Shown here: in pieces, positions 1 through 8,548 of the stretch
Position numbering within the stretch: position 1 is the stretch's first letter
Layout: each line of letters begins with the position of its first letter
The notes under the pieces: model-generated
The model's input: the letters and a program-made list of their open reading frames with translations, nothing else
What the model was told of the DNA's origin: nothing
Database searches by the model: none
Made by a program: the position numbers and the translations under genes
Source: Nocardia fluminea
Lineage (GTDB): Bacteria > Actinomycetota > Actinomycetes > Mycobacteriales > Mycobacteriaceae
NCBI RefSeq assembly: GCF_002846365.1
Contig: NZ_PJMW01000002.1
Location: forward strand, 310,001-374,000
DNA length: 64,000 bases
Direction: 5' to 3'

Positions 1-256
1 GCTCGACCTGGCCTTGGAGCGCTTCGGCCAGACCGTCACGCAGCGACCGGACGCGCATCCTGCTCTCGTGCAGCGCGTCCTCGGACTCCCACGCGGTCGT
101 TGCGATGCATCGACCTGTCGCCCTGTCCACCATCAGTGACATACCGACCCACCCGTCGATTTCGGGCATGTTCGGCATCACCGCATTGTGGAGGTATGCG
201 ATACCGCGGTCGATCGACGACCGCTGGGCAGCGAATGTGCTGGAACGTGCGTACAC
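1..256 (-). CDS. ABM-type small monooxygenase-like domain protein, 5' part
   Basis: From a GTG at 256 a leftward frame of 85 codons stays open to the window edge, so only the N-terminal part is present. A GGAGG lies 6 bases before the GTG, which fixes the start. The protein begins VYARSSTF and contains MPEIDGWVGMSLMVD followed by CIATTAWESEDAL, the strand-helix-strand pattern of antibiotic biosynthesis monooxygenase (ABM) dimeric alpha/beta-barrel proteins common in Nocardia and mycobacteria. No catalytic residue can be assigned and the substrate is unknown. The family call rests on pattern recognition of half a protein. Confidence 0.65.
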   Translation of the reverse strand, partial: MYARSSTFAAQRSSIDRGIAYLHNAVMPNMPEIDGWVGMSLMVDRATGRCIATTAWESEDALHESRMRVRSLRDGLAEALQGQVE

Positions 257-641
257 GGGCCACCTCCTACTTCAGGAAGGGCGGCGCCCCGGTGGGCGCC
301 ACCGGACACATCCACTGTCCTCCGAAACGCTCGTCCACACAATGCGTGGACCGTCGTGAACGCGCGCGAAAATCAGGCGAAATTCGGCGGCACGAAAGTA
401 TTGACATCGAGCAGATCCGGAGAAGACTGGATACATACCGGAAAACCGGAATGTGCCACCACTGCCGACGAAGACGTTCGCCGACCGTAGTGACGACGTT
501 TCAGGATCCGGCTAAGCCCCCGGCAAGCCAGTCGAATACCGGAGTAGTCAGCGACGACTGATCTCATGGTTTCGATGGAGACTACCGGGGACTGTTCTGT
601 TCGGGGCCGAAAAATTCGCCATTCTGGCAGCGCGCCTCCGA
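257..641. other. Intergenic region, no gene; one palindrome
   Basis: No open frame here has a convincing ribosome site or protein signature. The stretch lies downstream of the OsmC-like gene and upstream of the leftward ABM-type gene, so it should hold the latter's promoter. The only structure I see is an inverted repeat at 434-453, CATACCGG-AAAA-CCGGAATG, with 7 of 8 arm positions matching. It could be a regulator site. Confidence 0.4.
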
Positions 642-1163
642 CTAAGCGAGAGTGATGTCGACCGGGACCGCGGTGCGCAGGGTGTGCCCGACCGGGGAGC
701 TGGACTGGACCTTCGTGTGCAGTTCGTCTAGTTGCTCTTGGGTGGCGTCCGCGTCGATCGAGACGGTGGCGGTGATCGATTCGAAGCCCGCGTGGCCTTG
801 GGTCAGGCCGAGGAAGACGTGCAGGTCGAGGTCGCCTTTCAGGTCGATGCGCAGGTCATTGATTCGGATACCGGCGATCGTGGCATTGGCCGCGTAGCCG
901 ACCGCGAGGCAGTTGCCGAGTGCCGCGAGGAGCTGCTCGACGGGGTTGGGGGCGGAGTCGGCGCCGCCGAGGGCGGGCGGTTCGTCCGAGGGGATCGGCG
1001 CGAACTTGCGGACACGTGCCTCCGAGGCGAACGCGCCCTTCCACGCGACATGCGCTGCCCAGGTGGTCTGGCCCTTGGCCGGATCGGCTCCGACAGCCGC
1101 CACGAGACCACCTACGGCGTCGATATCGACGTCGTTGAGTCGGGTACTGGCTTCGACGGTCAT
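642..1163 (-). CDS. OsmC/Ohr-family protein
   Basis: This 173-residue protein has the OsmC layout: an N-terminal beta region with WAAHVAWKGAF, a central helix PVEQLLAALGNCLAVGY carrying Cys85, and a C-terminal region with SSSPVGHTLR. Family members are thiol peroxidases that reduce organic hydroperoxides with a pair of cysteines. Here the second cysteine position, just before PV in the C-terminal motif, is Ser156, so a classical two-cysteine mechanism looks lost. AAGGAG precedes the ATG. It appears to be a single-gene unit. An acyl-binding or non-peroxidase role is possible. Confidence 0.85.
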   Translation of the reverse strand: MTVEASTRLNDVDIDAVGGLVAAVGADPAKGQTTWAAHVAWKGAFASEARVRKFAPIPSDEPPALGGADSAPNPVEQLLAALGNCLAVGYAANATIAGIRINDLRIDLKGDLDLHVFLGLTQGHAGFESITATVSIDADATQEQLDELHTKVQSSSPVGHTLRTAVPVDITLA

Positions 1164-1270
1164 GAGAGTCTCCTTGCGGTGGCGAGCGGAATACTCGGAC
1201 CACCACAGGGTCCTCGCCGCGGCCGCACTCTCAACAGGGTTTACCGCACGGTGAATCCAGCACGGGAGCG

Positions 1271-1732
1271 TCAGTACTCACCCTTGATGACGAAGTAGGA
1301 ACCGCGGATCGTGCCGGCGAGCTTCGACTTCTGCCGGGCGAATTTGAACGAGTCGAGTTCAGCGGGTACTTCCATTCCCTCGCTGAGCTTGAAGCCGACC
1401 GCTCGCTTCTTTTCGTCGTCGATCGAGTACATGACGTTGATCGACAGTCCGCTTTCGTAGAAGACGTAGGCCATGCGAAGGTTCTCGACCTGGAAAGCGG
1501 TGGCTTCGAGCGGGGGCGAGGCGATGACGATGTCACGCTCTTTCCGGAGTATCTCGCTGACCCGATCGATGGTCGACTTCGCCTCGCTCGCGGGCAGCAC
1601 GGTGAAAACGTGGTCGTATTTGTTCTTGAAGTATCTGGCCTCGTTCGCCCGCAATCCCGCGAGCGCGTTCGCGACCGGCGACGACTCCAATCCCTGGGTC
1701 GAGACGGTCTTGAAATCCACGATATGAGCCAC
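1271..1732 (-). CDS. Hypothetical protein
   Basis: A 153-residue soluble protein that I do not recognise. The GTG start at 1732 is chosen because GAGGAG lies 6 bases upstream; a longer frame reaches an ATG at 1762 but has no comparable site. The sequence is mixed alpha/beta, with charged stretches such as LRANEARYFKNKYDHVFTVL and a C-terminal SKLAGTIRGSYFVIKGEY. There is no signal peptide, membrane segment or cysteine cluster. It lies between the OsmC-like gene and a small membrane protein on the same strand, without tight spacing, so an operon is uncertain. Confidence 0.6.
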   Translation of the reverse strand: MAHIVDFKTVSTQGLESSPVANALAGLRANEARYFKNKYDHVFTVLPASEAKSTIDRVSEILRKERDIVIASPPLEATAFQVENLRMAYVFYESGLSINVMYSIDDEKKRAVGFKLSEGMEVPAELDSFKFARQKSKLAGTIRGSYFVIKGEY

Positions 1733-1857
1733 GGCGAACTCCTCAGCGGGTATGTCCAGCACGTCGGAAGATGCTCTCGAGCTATCGGGAATGATCCTAG
1801 GCCGCCCACGACCGGATCGCCCCCCGACAGGTCAGGGCGCGAGGCGAGTGCGCAGCG

Positions 1858-2037
1858 TCAGTGCGAGTAGTCGCGGAAGGTCATGACGCCTCCGACCAGG
1901 ACTACCACCACCGTGAGGATGTAGACGGTGACGCGAAACCAGGTCGGCCCGTAGTAACTGACCGCCATCGACGCGCCCAACGCTGCGAGAATCAGCACCA
2001 CCCCGTAGAAGGGCGTGCGTTGCTCCCTGTCAACCAT
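1858..2037 (-). CDS. Small two-helix membrane protein
   Basis: A 59-residue protein starting MVDREQRTPFYG with two hydrophobic stretches (about residues 11-26 and 32-51) and a short charged tail, FRDYSH. GGAGGG lies directly against the ATG at 2037, which is unusually close. A longer frame extends upstream but that part is arginine-rich and looks non-coding. It is divergent from the GtrA-family gene. Function unknown; it resembles the many tiny integral membrane proteins of actinobacteria. Confidence 0.5.
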   Translation of the reverse strand: MVDREQRTPFYGVVLILAALGASMAVSYYGPTWFRVTVYILTVVVVLVGGVMTFRDYSH

Positions 2038-2113
2038 CCCTCCAGTGTCCGCCGACTGCGCCGCGGGTGCCAATGCCGATCTGACCGATGACGGGTGCCG
2101 TGCTGTCGCGCAC

Positions 2114-2142
2114 TTGTTTATACGTATACATCTACGTATAGT
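2114..2142 (+). promoter_or_regulatory. Promoter-like elements with TACGTATA repeats
   Basis: A TTGTTT at 2114-2119 and a TATAGT at 2137-2142 are 17 bases apart, a plausible housekeeping promoter for the GtrA gene. The spacer contains the palindrome TATACGTATA (2119-2128), and TACGTATA occurs twice on a 12-base pitch (2121-2128 and 2133-2140). Such AT-rich palindromes stand out here and could bind a regulator. Confidence 0.45.
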
Positions 2143-2195
2143 CACAAGCGTTGTTCGGCACCACCGCCGAGTCCGCACGCTCGATCGGAACGACC

Positions 2196-2696
2196 ATGAC
2201 CGTCTCGCAGATCACCTACCCGGGGACGCTGCCCACCAGCACCTACGCAGGGTGGGTCGGCACCGCGCCGCGCATCGATCCCGTTCGCGTGCTGCGATTC
2301 CTGCGCGGCGACCACGCTTTCGCCCAGCTGATCCGGTTCGCCCTGGTCGGGGGTGTCAGCAACATCGCCTACGTGCTGCTGTTCATGACCATGCACGCCA
2401 GCGGTCCCCTGGTCGCCAATGTCGCCGGATCGATGGTGAGCACCGTGATCGCCAACGAATTGCATCGCCGGCTCACCTTCCGGGCGGGCAACAGGGTCGG
2501 CGGGTTCACCGCGCAGTGGGAAGGCGGCGGGCTGGCGCTGCTCGGCCTCGGGTTCAGTAGCGCGGCACTGGCCGCGCTGGATCTGCTGGCACCGGACCTC
2601 GGGGAGGTCGCGCAGGCCGGTGCCGTGATCGCCGTCATGGCCGCGGTGGGCGGATTGCGGTTCCTGGTTCTGCGCAGTGTCGTCTTCGGAAACTAG
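2196..2696 (+). CDS. GtrA-family membrane protein
   Basis: A 166-residue protein with four predicted membrane segments. The first follows the GtrA hallmark LIRFALVGGVSNIAYVLLF; the segment SMVSTVIANELHRRLTFR matches the conserved loop after helix 2. GtrA proteins are thought to move or flip polyprenyl-linked sugars, or support cell-envelope glycosylation. The ATG at 2196 is preferred over a TTG at 2151; the ribosome site is weak at both. No glycosyltransferase lies beside it, so its partner is not visible. Confidence 0.8.
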   Translation: MTVSQITYPGTLPTSTYAGWVGTAPRIDPVRVLRFLRGDHAFAQLIRFALVGGVSNIAYVLLFMTMHASGPLVANVAGSMVSTVIANELHRRLTFRAGNRVGGFTAQWEGGGLALLGLGFSSAALAALDLLAPDLGEVAQAGAVIAVMAAVGGLRFLVLRSVVFGN

Positions 2697-2867
2697 GCCC
2701 ACCGATGCGCAGATTCGCTATCGGTGGCACGCCGTTCGCTATCGTTCGAGGGCCGATTTCGTTGCGTAGCAGGCGTTTACGCTTCGATCGCGCAATCGAC
2801 ACCCGCGCATAATCTCGCCCTGTCAGAAATGTCTGATGAATGACGGGTACCCCGGACCGGGCCGACC

Positions 2868-3638
2868 GTGAAGCAGGCGACGGCGAACCGCCTCGTGCCG
2901 GCGCCGATCTTCATCCTGTCCGCGCCCCGGTCCGGATCGACGCTGCTGCGATCCGTTCTCAACAGCCACGCACGCATCCACGCCCCGCACGAATTGCATC
3001 TGAATCTGCTGACCGTCCAAGAAGTCCCGTGGGCCGCCGACCACGTCACCGAGCGCTACGCGAGCATCTCGCTGGACGCCCTCGGCCTGACGATCCGCGA
3101 ACTCGAGCATCTGCTCTGGGACCGCCTGCTGCACCACGAACTGGAACGCAGCGGGAAGGACCTGATGGTCAACAAGACGACGAGCAGCGTGCTGACCTGG
3201 CGACGGATCGCCGCGTGCTGGCCCGAGGCCCGCTATGTTTTCCTGTTGCGCCACCCGGCGCGCATCGCCGAGTCCCTGGCGCGCGCCTGGGCGGATCGCC
3301 GCGAAATCGCCCCGGTGCGGCGGACACTGGAGTTCGTCGCGGCGATGAACGAGGCCAGGGCGGCGCTGAGCGGTTACGAGGTCCGCTACGAGGACCTGAC
3401 CCACCGCCCCGAGGAGACCGTGCGCGGGCTGTGCCACTTCCTCGACGTCGCGTGGCAACCCTCGATGCTGGACTACGGCCGTTTCGACCACGGCAGCTAC
3501 GTCCGCGGCATCGGCGACTGGAGCGAGACCATCCGCTCCGGCGCCATTCAGCCCGCGCGGCCACTACCCGCCGAGGAGACGATCCCGGACGCGCTGGGAT
3601 CGGCGTGCCGAGAGTGGGGCTACTCGTCTCGTCTGTAG
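2868..3638 (+). CDS. Sulfotransferase family protein
   Basis: A 256-residue protein with the PAPS-binding signature SAPRSGSTLL at residues 18-27 (5'-phosphosulfate loop) and a later RHPARIAESLARAW segment in the position of the 3'-phosphate motif. It should transfer sulfate from PAPS to a hydroxyl or amine acceptor in the cytosol. The acceptor cannot be read from the sequence. It starts with GTG at 2868 and is about the usual length for single-domain bacterial sulfotransferases. It stands alone between the GtrA gene and the convergent ABC exporter operon. Confidence 0.85.
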   Translation: MKQATANRLVPAPIFILSAPRSGSTLLRSVLNSHARIHAPHELHLNLLTVQEVPWAADHVTERYASISLDALGLTIRELEHLLWDRLLHHELERSGKDLMVNKTTSSVLTWRRIAACWPEARYVFLLRHPARIAESLARAWADRREIAPVRRTLEFVAAMNEARAALSGYEVRYEDLTHRPEETVRGLCHFLDVAWQPSMLDYGRFDHGSYVRGIGDWSETIRSGAIQPARPLPAEETIPDALGSACREWGYSSRL

Positions 3639-3651
3639 GCGCCGTAGCCGG

Positions 3652-3801
3652 TCAGGCCGGGATTCGGACGTCGGTGAGCTCTTCGGAAAGCTGCCAGATG
3701 CGTTGCGCGGCATCATGGTCGCGGAGCCGGCCGTACAGCTTCTGCTCGGCCCGTGGGCCGCCGAGATGTCCGGGTCCGCTGGGCCGTAGAAGTTCCTCAG
3801 G
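3652..3801 (-). pseudogene. Remnant of a short-chain dehydrogenase C-terminus
   Basis: An open stretch with no possible full gene ends in RLRDHDAAQRIWQLSEELTDVRIPA and a stop at 3652. This 'IW-LSEELT' ending is typical of the C-terminus of mycobacterial and nocardial short-chain dehydrogenases. Upstream, an in-frame TAG at about 3802 closes the frame and the nucleotide-binding and YxxxK regions are missing. I read it as a decayed gene fragment sitting at the 3' side of the ABC exporter operon. Confidence 0.55.
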
Positions 3802-3842
3802 CTACGCCGGAGGCCGGCGCAACCCGAGGATGCTCCGCTGAG

Positions 3843-4649
3843 CTAGCGGCTCAGGTCTCTGAATCGCCGCACTGCCAGCGGGAAGAACACCGCGATCAGG
3901 ACCAGCGGCCACGCCACCGCCAGCATTTCGGCGTGTGCCCCGGCCCAGGAGTCGCCGACCGGACTGGGATTGCCCAGCAGCCCGCGCACTGCCGTGGCTG
4001 TGGCCGACATCGGGTTCCACTCCACGACCGCACCCAGCCAGGACGGCATGGACTCGGGTGCGGCGATGGCGTTGGAGAGGAAGCTGATCGGCCAGACCAG
4101 GATCTGCACCGCCTGCACCAGTTCGGGCTTGCCCGCGACCATCGCCAGATAGATGCCGATCCACAGCATCGCGAAGCGGAACAGCAACAACAGTCCCACG
4201 GCCGCCAGGAACGAGGCGGCGCCCTCGTGCCAGCGCCAGCCGATCGCGTACCCGACCGCGATCATCACGATCAGCCCGACCGCCGACTGCAGCATGTCGG
4301 CGACGCTGCGTCCCACCAGGACGGCGGCCGAGTTCATCGGCATCGAGCGGAAGCGGTCGATCACCCCCTTGCCGAGGTCTTGGGTCACCGCGAGCATGGT
4401 CGCCTCGAGGCCGAAAGCCATTGTCATGGTGAGTATTCCGGGGACCAGGTAGTCCTTGAAGTCGCCGTCGATGCCGCGCCCACCACCGATCAGGTAGGTG
4501 AACATCAGCAACAGCATCACCGGGAACACCAGCCCGACGACCACCTGAACGGGCTGGCGCGCCCAGTGCGCCAACTCCCGTCTGGTCATCGTCCAGGAAT
4601 CGGTGATCGCGGTACTCAGGGTCCGGCCGGCCGGATATGTGGTGCTCAC
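3843..4649 (-). CDS. ABC-2 type exporter permease (DrrB-like)
   Basis: A 268-residue membrane protein with about six hydrophobic segments, beginning with a cytoplasmic [15 protein letters not shown] and the helix [15 protein letters not shown]. The loop [20 protein letters not shown] is the usual ABC-2 permease cytoplasmic motif. It pairs with the upstream ATPase to export drugs or lipids. The GTG start at 4649 overlaps the ATPase stop in a GTGA arrangement, so the two are translationally coupled. The nearby PadR gene points to induction by a toxic ligand. Confidence 0.9.
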   Translation of the reverse strand: MSTTYPAGRTLSTAITDSWTMTRRELAHWARQPVQVVVGLVFPVMLLLMFTYLIGGGRGIDGDFKDYLVPGILTMTMAFGLEATMLAVTQDLGKGVIDRFRSMPMNSAAVLVGRSVADMLQSAVGLIVMIAVGYAIGWRWHEGAASFLAAVGLLLLFRFAMLWIGIYLAMVAGKPELVQAVQILVWPISFLSNAIAAPESMPSWLGAVVEWNPMSATATAVRGLLGNPSPVGDSWAGAHAEMLAVAWPLVLIAVFFPLAVRRFRDLSR

Positions 4650-5599
4650 GCCGCGTCCTCCTTGGTCAGTTGCATGAAGACCTCGTCGAGTGTCGGCCGT
4701 CTGATCGCGATGTCCTCGGCTTCGATGTCGTTGGCTTCCAGCGCCCGGACCGTCTCGGTCAGCGCCGCCATGCGGTCGCCGACCATGGCACTGACCATCC
4801 GCCGGTCCTCGTCCACCACCGCCTCGCCGGGGATGAGCGCGGCCGCGCGTGCCAGTTGGGTGGAGTCGTGCAGGACCACGTCGATGCGATCGCCGCCGGT
4901 CTTGGATTTCAACTGGTCGGCGGTGCCCTCCGCGATGACCTTCCCGCGGTCGATCACCGAGATCCGATCGGCCAGTTGATCGGCCTCCTCCAGGTATTGC
5001 GTGGTCAGCAGCACGGTGGTGCCGCCGTCGACCAGGGAACGCACCGAACTCCACACCTCGGCGCGGCCGCGGGGATCGAGCCCGGTCGTGGGTTCGTCCA
5101 GGAACAGCACCTGCGGTCGGGAGATGAGGGACGCCGCGAGGTCGAGCCGGCGCCGCATGCCACCGCTGTACTGCTCGACCGCCTTCTTGCCGGTGTCGGC
5201 GAGCCCGAATCGCGCCAGTAGTTCGTCGGCCCTCGCACCGGCGCGCCGCGCGCCCAGGTGATAGAGACGCCCGAACATCTCCAGGTTCTGCCGGCCGCTG
5301 AGTTTCTCGTCGACGGCCGCGTGCTGACCGAGCAGACCGATTCGTGAACGCACTTCGTCGGCTCGCGTCCGCACATCGATGCCCGCCACCTCGACACGCC
5401 CCGCCTCCGGGCGGAGCAGGGTCGACATGATGCGCACGGCCGTGGTCTTGCCCGCGCCGTTCGGGCCGAGGACCGCGTGCACGGTGCCGGCTCGCACGGC
5501 GAGATCGAGTCCGTCGAGAGCCTGCTTCGCGCCGTACTTCTTGCGCAGGCCTTCGACGACGATCGAGAGATCGTGGTCAGTCAAAACACCCTCCGTCAC
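4646..5599 (-). CDS. ABC exporter ATP-binding protein (DrrA-like)
   Basis: A 317-residue ABC ATPase. Visible motifs are Walker [10 protein letters not shown], the Q-loop region around [14 protein letters not shown], the signature [11 protein letters not shown], Walker [14 protein letters not shown] and the switch region [16 protein letters not shown]. The roughly 90-residue C-terminal part is the DrrA-type domain that contacts the permease. Daunorubicin-resistance-like systems export hydrophobic compounds. It is first in a two-gene operon and divergent from the PadR regulator, with operator-like repeats in between. Confidence 0.93.
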   Translation of the reverse strand: MTEGVLTDHDLSIVVEGLRKKYGAKQALDGLDLAVRAGTVHAVLGPNGAGKTTAVRIMSTLLRPEAGRVEVAGIDVRTRADEVRSRIGLLGQHAAVDEKLSGRQNLEMFGRLYHLGARRAGARADELLARFGLADTGKKAVEQYSGGMRRRLDLAASLISRPQVLFLDEPTTGLDPRGRAEVWSSVRSLVDGGTTVLLTTQYLEEADQLADRISVIDRGKVIAEGTADQLKSKTGGDRIDVVLHDSTQLARAAALIPGEAVVDEDRRMVSAMVGDRMAALTETVRALEANDIEAEDIAIRRPTLDEVFMQLTKEDAA

Positions 5600-5605
5600 C
5601 AGTGA

Positions 5606-5660
5606 TCAAACTTGACTAGACGGCCAAGGTACCGGGACCGATTCGATTAGTCAAACTTGA
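5606..5660. promoter_or_regulatory. Candidate PadR operator pair
   Basis: The divergent gap contains two identical copies of TCAAACTTGA (5606-5615 and 5651-5660), each a TCAA-AC-TTGA dyad. They also form the larger inverted pair TTGACTA / TAGTCAA. The 45-base pitch, about four helical turns, suits two dimers binding the same face. Their place between a PadR gene and the exporter it should control makes them the likely operator. Confidence 0.6.
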
Positions 5661-5702
5661 ATACTGCTATTTTGATCGCACTCACTCGGAAGGGAGATGT
5701 CC

Positions 5703-6341
5703 ATGTCAGCGATCCGGCTGCTGGTCCTCGGCGCGGTCCGTCAGCACGGACGGGCGCACGGCTATCAGGTGCGCAACGACCTGGAGTTCTGGGGCGCGCA
5801 CGAATGGTCCAACGCCAAGCCCGGCTCGATCTACCACGCGCTCAAGCAGATGGCCAAGCAAGGACTGCTTCTCGCGCACGAGGTCGCCCCGAGCACCGTC
5901 GGCGGTCCACCCCGCGTCGAGTACGAGATCACGGACAAGGGCACCGAGGAATTCCGCACACTGCTGCGCGAGGCCCTGGCCTCCTACGACCAGCAGACCG
6001 ACATGATCTCGGCCGCCATCGGGTTCATCGTCGACCTACCGCGCGACGAGGCCGTCGCACTCCTGAAGCAACGGATCACCGGCCTCGAGCAGTGGCGCGC
6101 CTCGGTCACCGAGTACTACACCCCGGAGGAGGGGCCCGGGCAGCTCGGACACATCGGCGAGATCATGAACATGTGGGTGCACTCCGCCGACAGCCAGGCG
6201 GCCTGGACGCACGGCCTGATCGACCGCATCGAAGGCGGCGCGTACACCTTCGCCGACGAGGGCGAACCGTTCGTGGGCATTCTCGCCGAGGACGAGCCGA
6301 ACCCGTTCGGGACCGGCCCGCACCCCGACGATCTGCGCTGA
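5703..6341 (+). CDS. PadR-family transcriptional regulator
   Basis: A 212-residue winged-helix regulator. The N-terminal domain shows the PadR pattern: LLVLGAVRQHGRAHGYQVRNDL, then GSIYHALKQMAKQGLL and the wing RVEYEITDKGTEEF. The C-terminal part forms the dimerisation and ligand domain. Two ATGs (5697, 5703) share one AAGGGAG; 5703 has the better 6-base spacing. Divergent from the DrrAB-type exporter, it most likely represses it and itself through the TCAAACTTGA sites, releasing DNA when a toxic ligand binds. Confidence 0.88.
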   Translation: MSAIRLLVLGAVRQHGRAHGYQVRNDLEFWGAHEWSNAKPGSIYHALKQMAKQGLLLAHEVAPSTVGGPPRVEYEITDKGTEEFRTLLREALASYDQQTDMISAAIGFIVDLPRDEAVALLKQRITGLEQWRASVTEYYTPEEGPGQLGHIGEIMNMWVHSADSQAAWTHGLIDRIEGGAYTFADEGEPFVGILAEDEPNPFGTGPHPDDLR

Positions 6342-6346
6342 CGCCG

Positions 6347-7384
6347 TCAGGGGCGGACCAGGACTTTGAGGGCTTCGCGGTCGTCCATCGCGCGGTAGCC
6401 CTCCGGCACTTCGTCGAGACCGATCTCGCGGTCGAACACCTTGCCCGGATCCACACTGCCGTCGAGCACACCCGGCAGCAGGGTGTCGATGTAGGCGCGG
6501 GCCGGCGCGGGGCCACCGGTGAGGGTGATGTTCGGCCCGAACAGGGTGCCGAATCCGACGGGAGCCTTCGAGTATTGGGGAACACCGACCCGGCTGATCA
6601 CCCCGCCCGGCCGGACCACCCCGACGGCCTGCTCGTAGGCGGGCATGTGACCGACAGCCTCGATGACCACATGGCTGCCGTCGCCGCCGGTCAGTTCGCG
6701 AACCGCCGCGATACCTTCCGCGCCACGTTCGGCCACGATGTCGGTCGCGCCGAATTCGCGACCGAGATCGGTGCGTTGCTTGTGGCGACCCATCAGCACG
6801 ATCCGCTCGGCGCCGAGCCGGCGGGCGGACAACACGGCCATCAGCCCGACCGCGCCGTCACCGATGACGGTGACCGTGGTGCCGGCGGTGACGCGGGCCT
6901 TCACGGCGGCATGGTGACCGGTGCCGTACACATCCGACAACGTCAGCAGCGACGGGATCAGCGGCGAGGTCTCCTCGACCGGCACCGCCACGAGCGTGCC
7001 GTCGGCCAAGGGCACGCGTACCGCCTCGGCCTGCAACCCGCCGACATCTCCGCCACCCCAGAAACCGCCGTGCCTGCACGAAGTCTGCAAACCCTCACGA
7101 CAGAACTCGCAGGTGCCGTCCGACCACGCGAACGGCGTGATCACCAGGTCACCCTTCTCGACCGTGCGCACCTCACGCCCGACCTCTTCGACGACGCCGA
7201 CGCACTCGTGCCCCATCGGGCTGCCCTGTGACGACGGCGACATGGAGTGATACGGATGCAGATCGGAGCCGCAGATGCAGCTGCGGACGATCCGAACCAC
7301 CGCGTCGGTCTGGTCGACGATGACCGGGTCGGCGACATCGATGACGCGAACATCGCCGGGGCCGTACATGTAGGTCGCTCGCAT
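6347..7384 (-). CDS. Zinc-dependent alcohol dehydrogenase
   Basis: A 345-residue medium-chain dehydrogenase. Catalytic zinc ligands are visible as Cys38 in SCICGSDLHPY and His59-Glu60 in GHE; a lobe with CEFCREGLQTSC carries three cysteines for a possible structural zinc. The Rossmann motif is VIGDGAVGLMAVLSARRLGAERI. It should oxidise an alcohol or reduce an aldehyde with NAD(P). The ATG at 7384 has GGAG upstream. It ends six bases from the PadR stop, a convergent arrangement, so it is a separate unit. Confidence 0.9.
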   Translation of the reverse strand: MRATYMYGPGDVRVIDVADPVIVDQTDAVVRIVRSCICGSDLHPYHSMSPSSQGSPMGHECVGVVEEVGREVRTVEKGDLVITPFAWSDGTCEFCREGLQTSCRHGGFWGGGDVGGLQAEAVRVPLADGTLVAVPVEETSPLIPSLLTLSDVYGTGHHAAVKARVTAGTTVTVIGDGAVGLMAVLSARRLGAERIVLMGRHKQRTDLGREFGATDIVAERGAEGIAAVRELTGGDGSHVVIEAVGHMPAYEQAVGVVRPGGVISRVGVPQYSKAPVGFGTLFGPNITLTGGPAPARAYIDTLLPGVLDGSVDPGKVFDREIGLDEVPEGYRAMDDREALKVLVRP

Positions 7385-7489
7385 GAGCAGTCTCCTGTCC
7401 GATTCGGGTTCTCGCCTGGCTTCGCTGTCCCAGTACACGCAATACCCCCAACGACCACCCTGCACCACCTCGGGCCCGGGCGCCTCGGG

Positions 7490-8419
7490 TCATCGACTCG
7501 CGGTGAGTTCGCTCGGCTGCTCTGTCGGGGACGGCGACCGCCGTTCGATCACGCCGAGTGCGACTCCGACCACGATGACCGCGCCGCCCGCCGCTTGGGC
7601 GAGCCGGAACGCTTCGCCGTTGATGATCACGGCGCTCAGCACGCCGAAGACCGGAACCAGGTTGAGGATGTTCACCGCGACGCTCGGCGCCATCCTGCGC
7701 AGGCCGTAGTTGTAGAGCAGGAACGCGCCGACCGAGCACGCCACGGCCAGGTAGACCAGCAGCGACGACACGGTCGCGTCCGGCATTCGCCAGCTGCCGG
7801 CTTCCAGGAGCGCGATCAGGAGGAACCCGCCCGCGCCCGCCATCGTCTGGTAATAGGTGACGGTCAGGGCGCTCTGTCCGGCGCTCGCCCGCTTGCCGAG
7901 CACGTTGTAGCCCGCCCAGGCCACACCGCCGAGCAGCAGGATGATGTCGCCGAACCACCGTGCGCTGCCACCGATCCGGGCACCGTCACGAAGCACGAGA
8001 ACAGCACCGGCCGTGGCCAGCAGCACTCCCGTCACCCGCAGCGGCGGCAGCCGCACGCGCAGGACGGCCAACTCCAGCAGCATCGTCATCAGCGGGTACG
8101 TGGCCACGATGAGCGCCGCGTCGGAGGCCGTGGACAGATCGACGCCGACGTTCTCGAGGACGAAATACACGGTGATGCCGAGAAATCCGCACCCGTAGAG
8201 CTGCCGCCGCTGCCCGGCATCCGGCCGGTCGCCGCGCCGGCGGTCCAGCCGCACCATGACGGCGAGCAGCGACGCCGCCACAGTGAATCGGACGGCCCCG
8301 ATGCTGAGCGGACCCAGATCGGCCAGCAGCACCTCGGTCACCGCGTAGGAACTGCTCCACAACAGCGCGGCTGCCACCACCGCACCCACCGCGCCCAGGC
8401 TCGGCCCTCGTTCACGCAC
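7490..8419 (-). CDS. EamA/DMT-family transporter
   Basis: A 309-residue protein with about ten hydrophobic helices arranged as two EamA repeats (around residues 10-140 and 155-290). Typical features are the opening AALLWSSSYAVTEVLLADLGPLSIGAVRF and the second-repeat WAGYNVLGKR and NLVPVFGVLSAVIINGE. These proteins export amino acids or other small metabolites through the cytoplasmic membrane. The GTG start has GAGGGAGG upstream. It is divergent from an Lrp/AsnC regulator, the usual pairing for an amino-acid exporter. Confidence 0.88.
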   Translation of the reverse strand: MRERGPSLGAVGAVVAAALLWSSSYAVTEVLLADLGPLSIGAVRFTVAASLLAVMVRLDRRRGDRPDAGQRRQLYGCGFLGITVYFVLENVGVDLSTASDAALIVATYPLMTMLLELAVLRVRLPPLRVTGVLLATAGAVLVLRDGARIGGSARWFGDIILLLGGVAWAGYNVLGKRASAGQSALTVTYYQTMAGAGGFLLIALLEAGSWRMPDATVSSLLVYLAVACSVGAFLLYNYGLRRMAPSVAVNILNLVPVFGVLSAVIINGEAFRLAQAAGGAVIVVGVALGVIERRSPSPTEQPSELTASR

Positions 8420-8511
8420 CGACAGACACCTCCCTCGAAACCCGCGCAGCCGAACGAAAATCAGCTGACCGGCCAGACGCTAGCAACATCATCAGCACCT
8501 ATGCGTAGACT

Positions 8512-8526
8512 CCGAATTTGATTCGG
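8512..8526. promoter_or_regulatory. Candidate Lrp/AsnC operator
   Basis: A perfect dyad, CCGAAT-TTG-ATTCGG, lies 22 bases before the regulator start and in the gap shared with the divergent EamA transporter. Its size and position fit a site for the Lrp/AsnC protein controlling both genes. Confidence 0.5.
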
Positions 8527-8548
8527 AAACTGGTGGAGAGAGGCGATC

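Noticed and set aside
401..436. TTGACA at 401 with a possible -10 near 430
   Set aside because: The spacing to GATACAT is about 23 bases, too long for a normal promoter, and no rightward gene follows.
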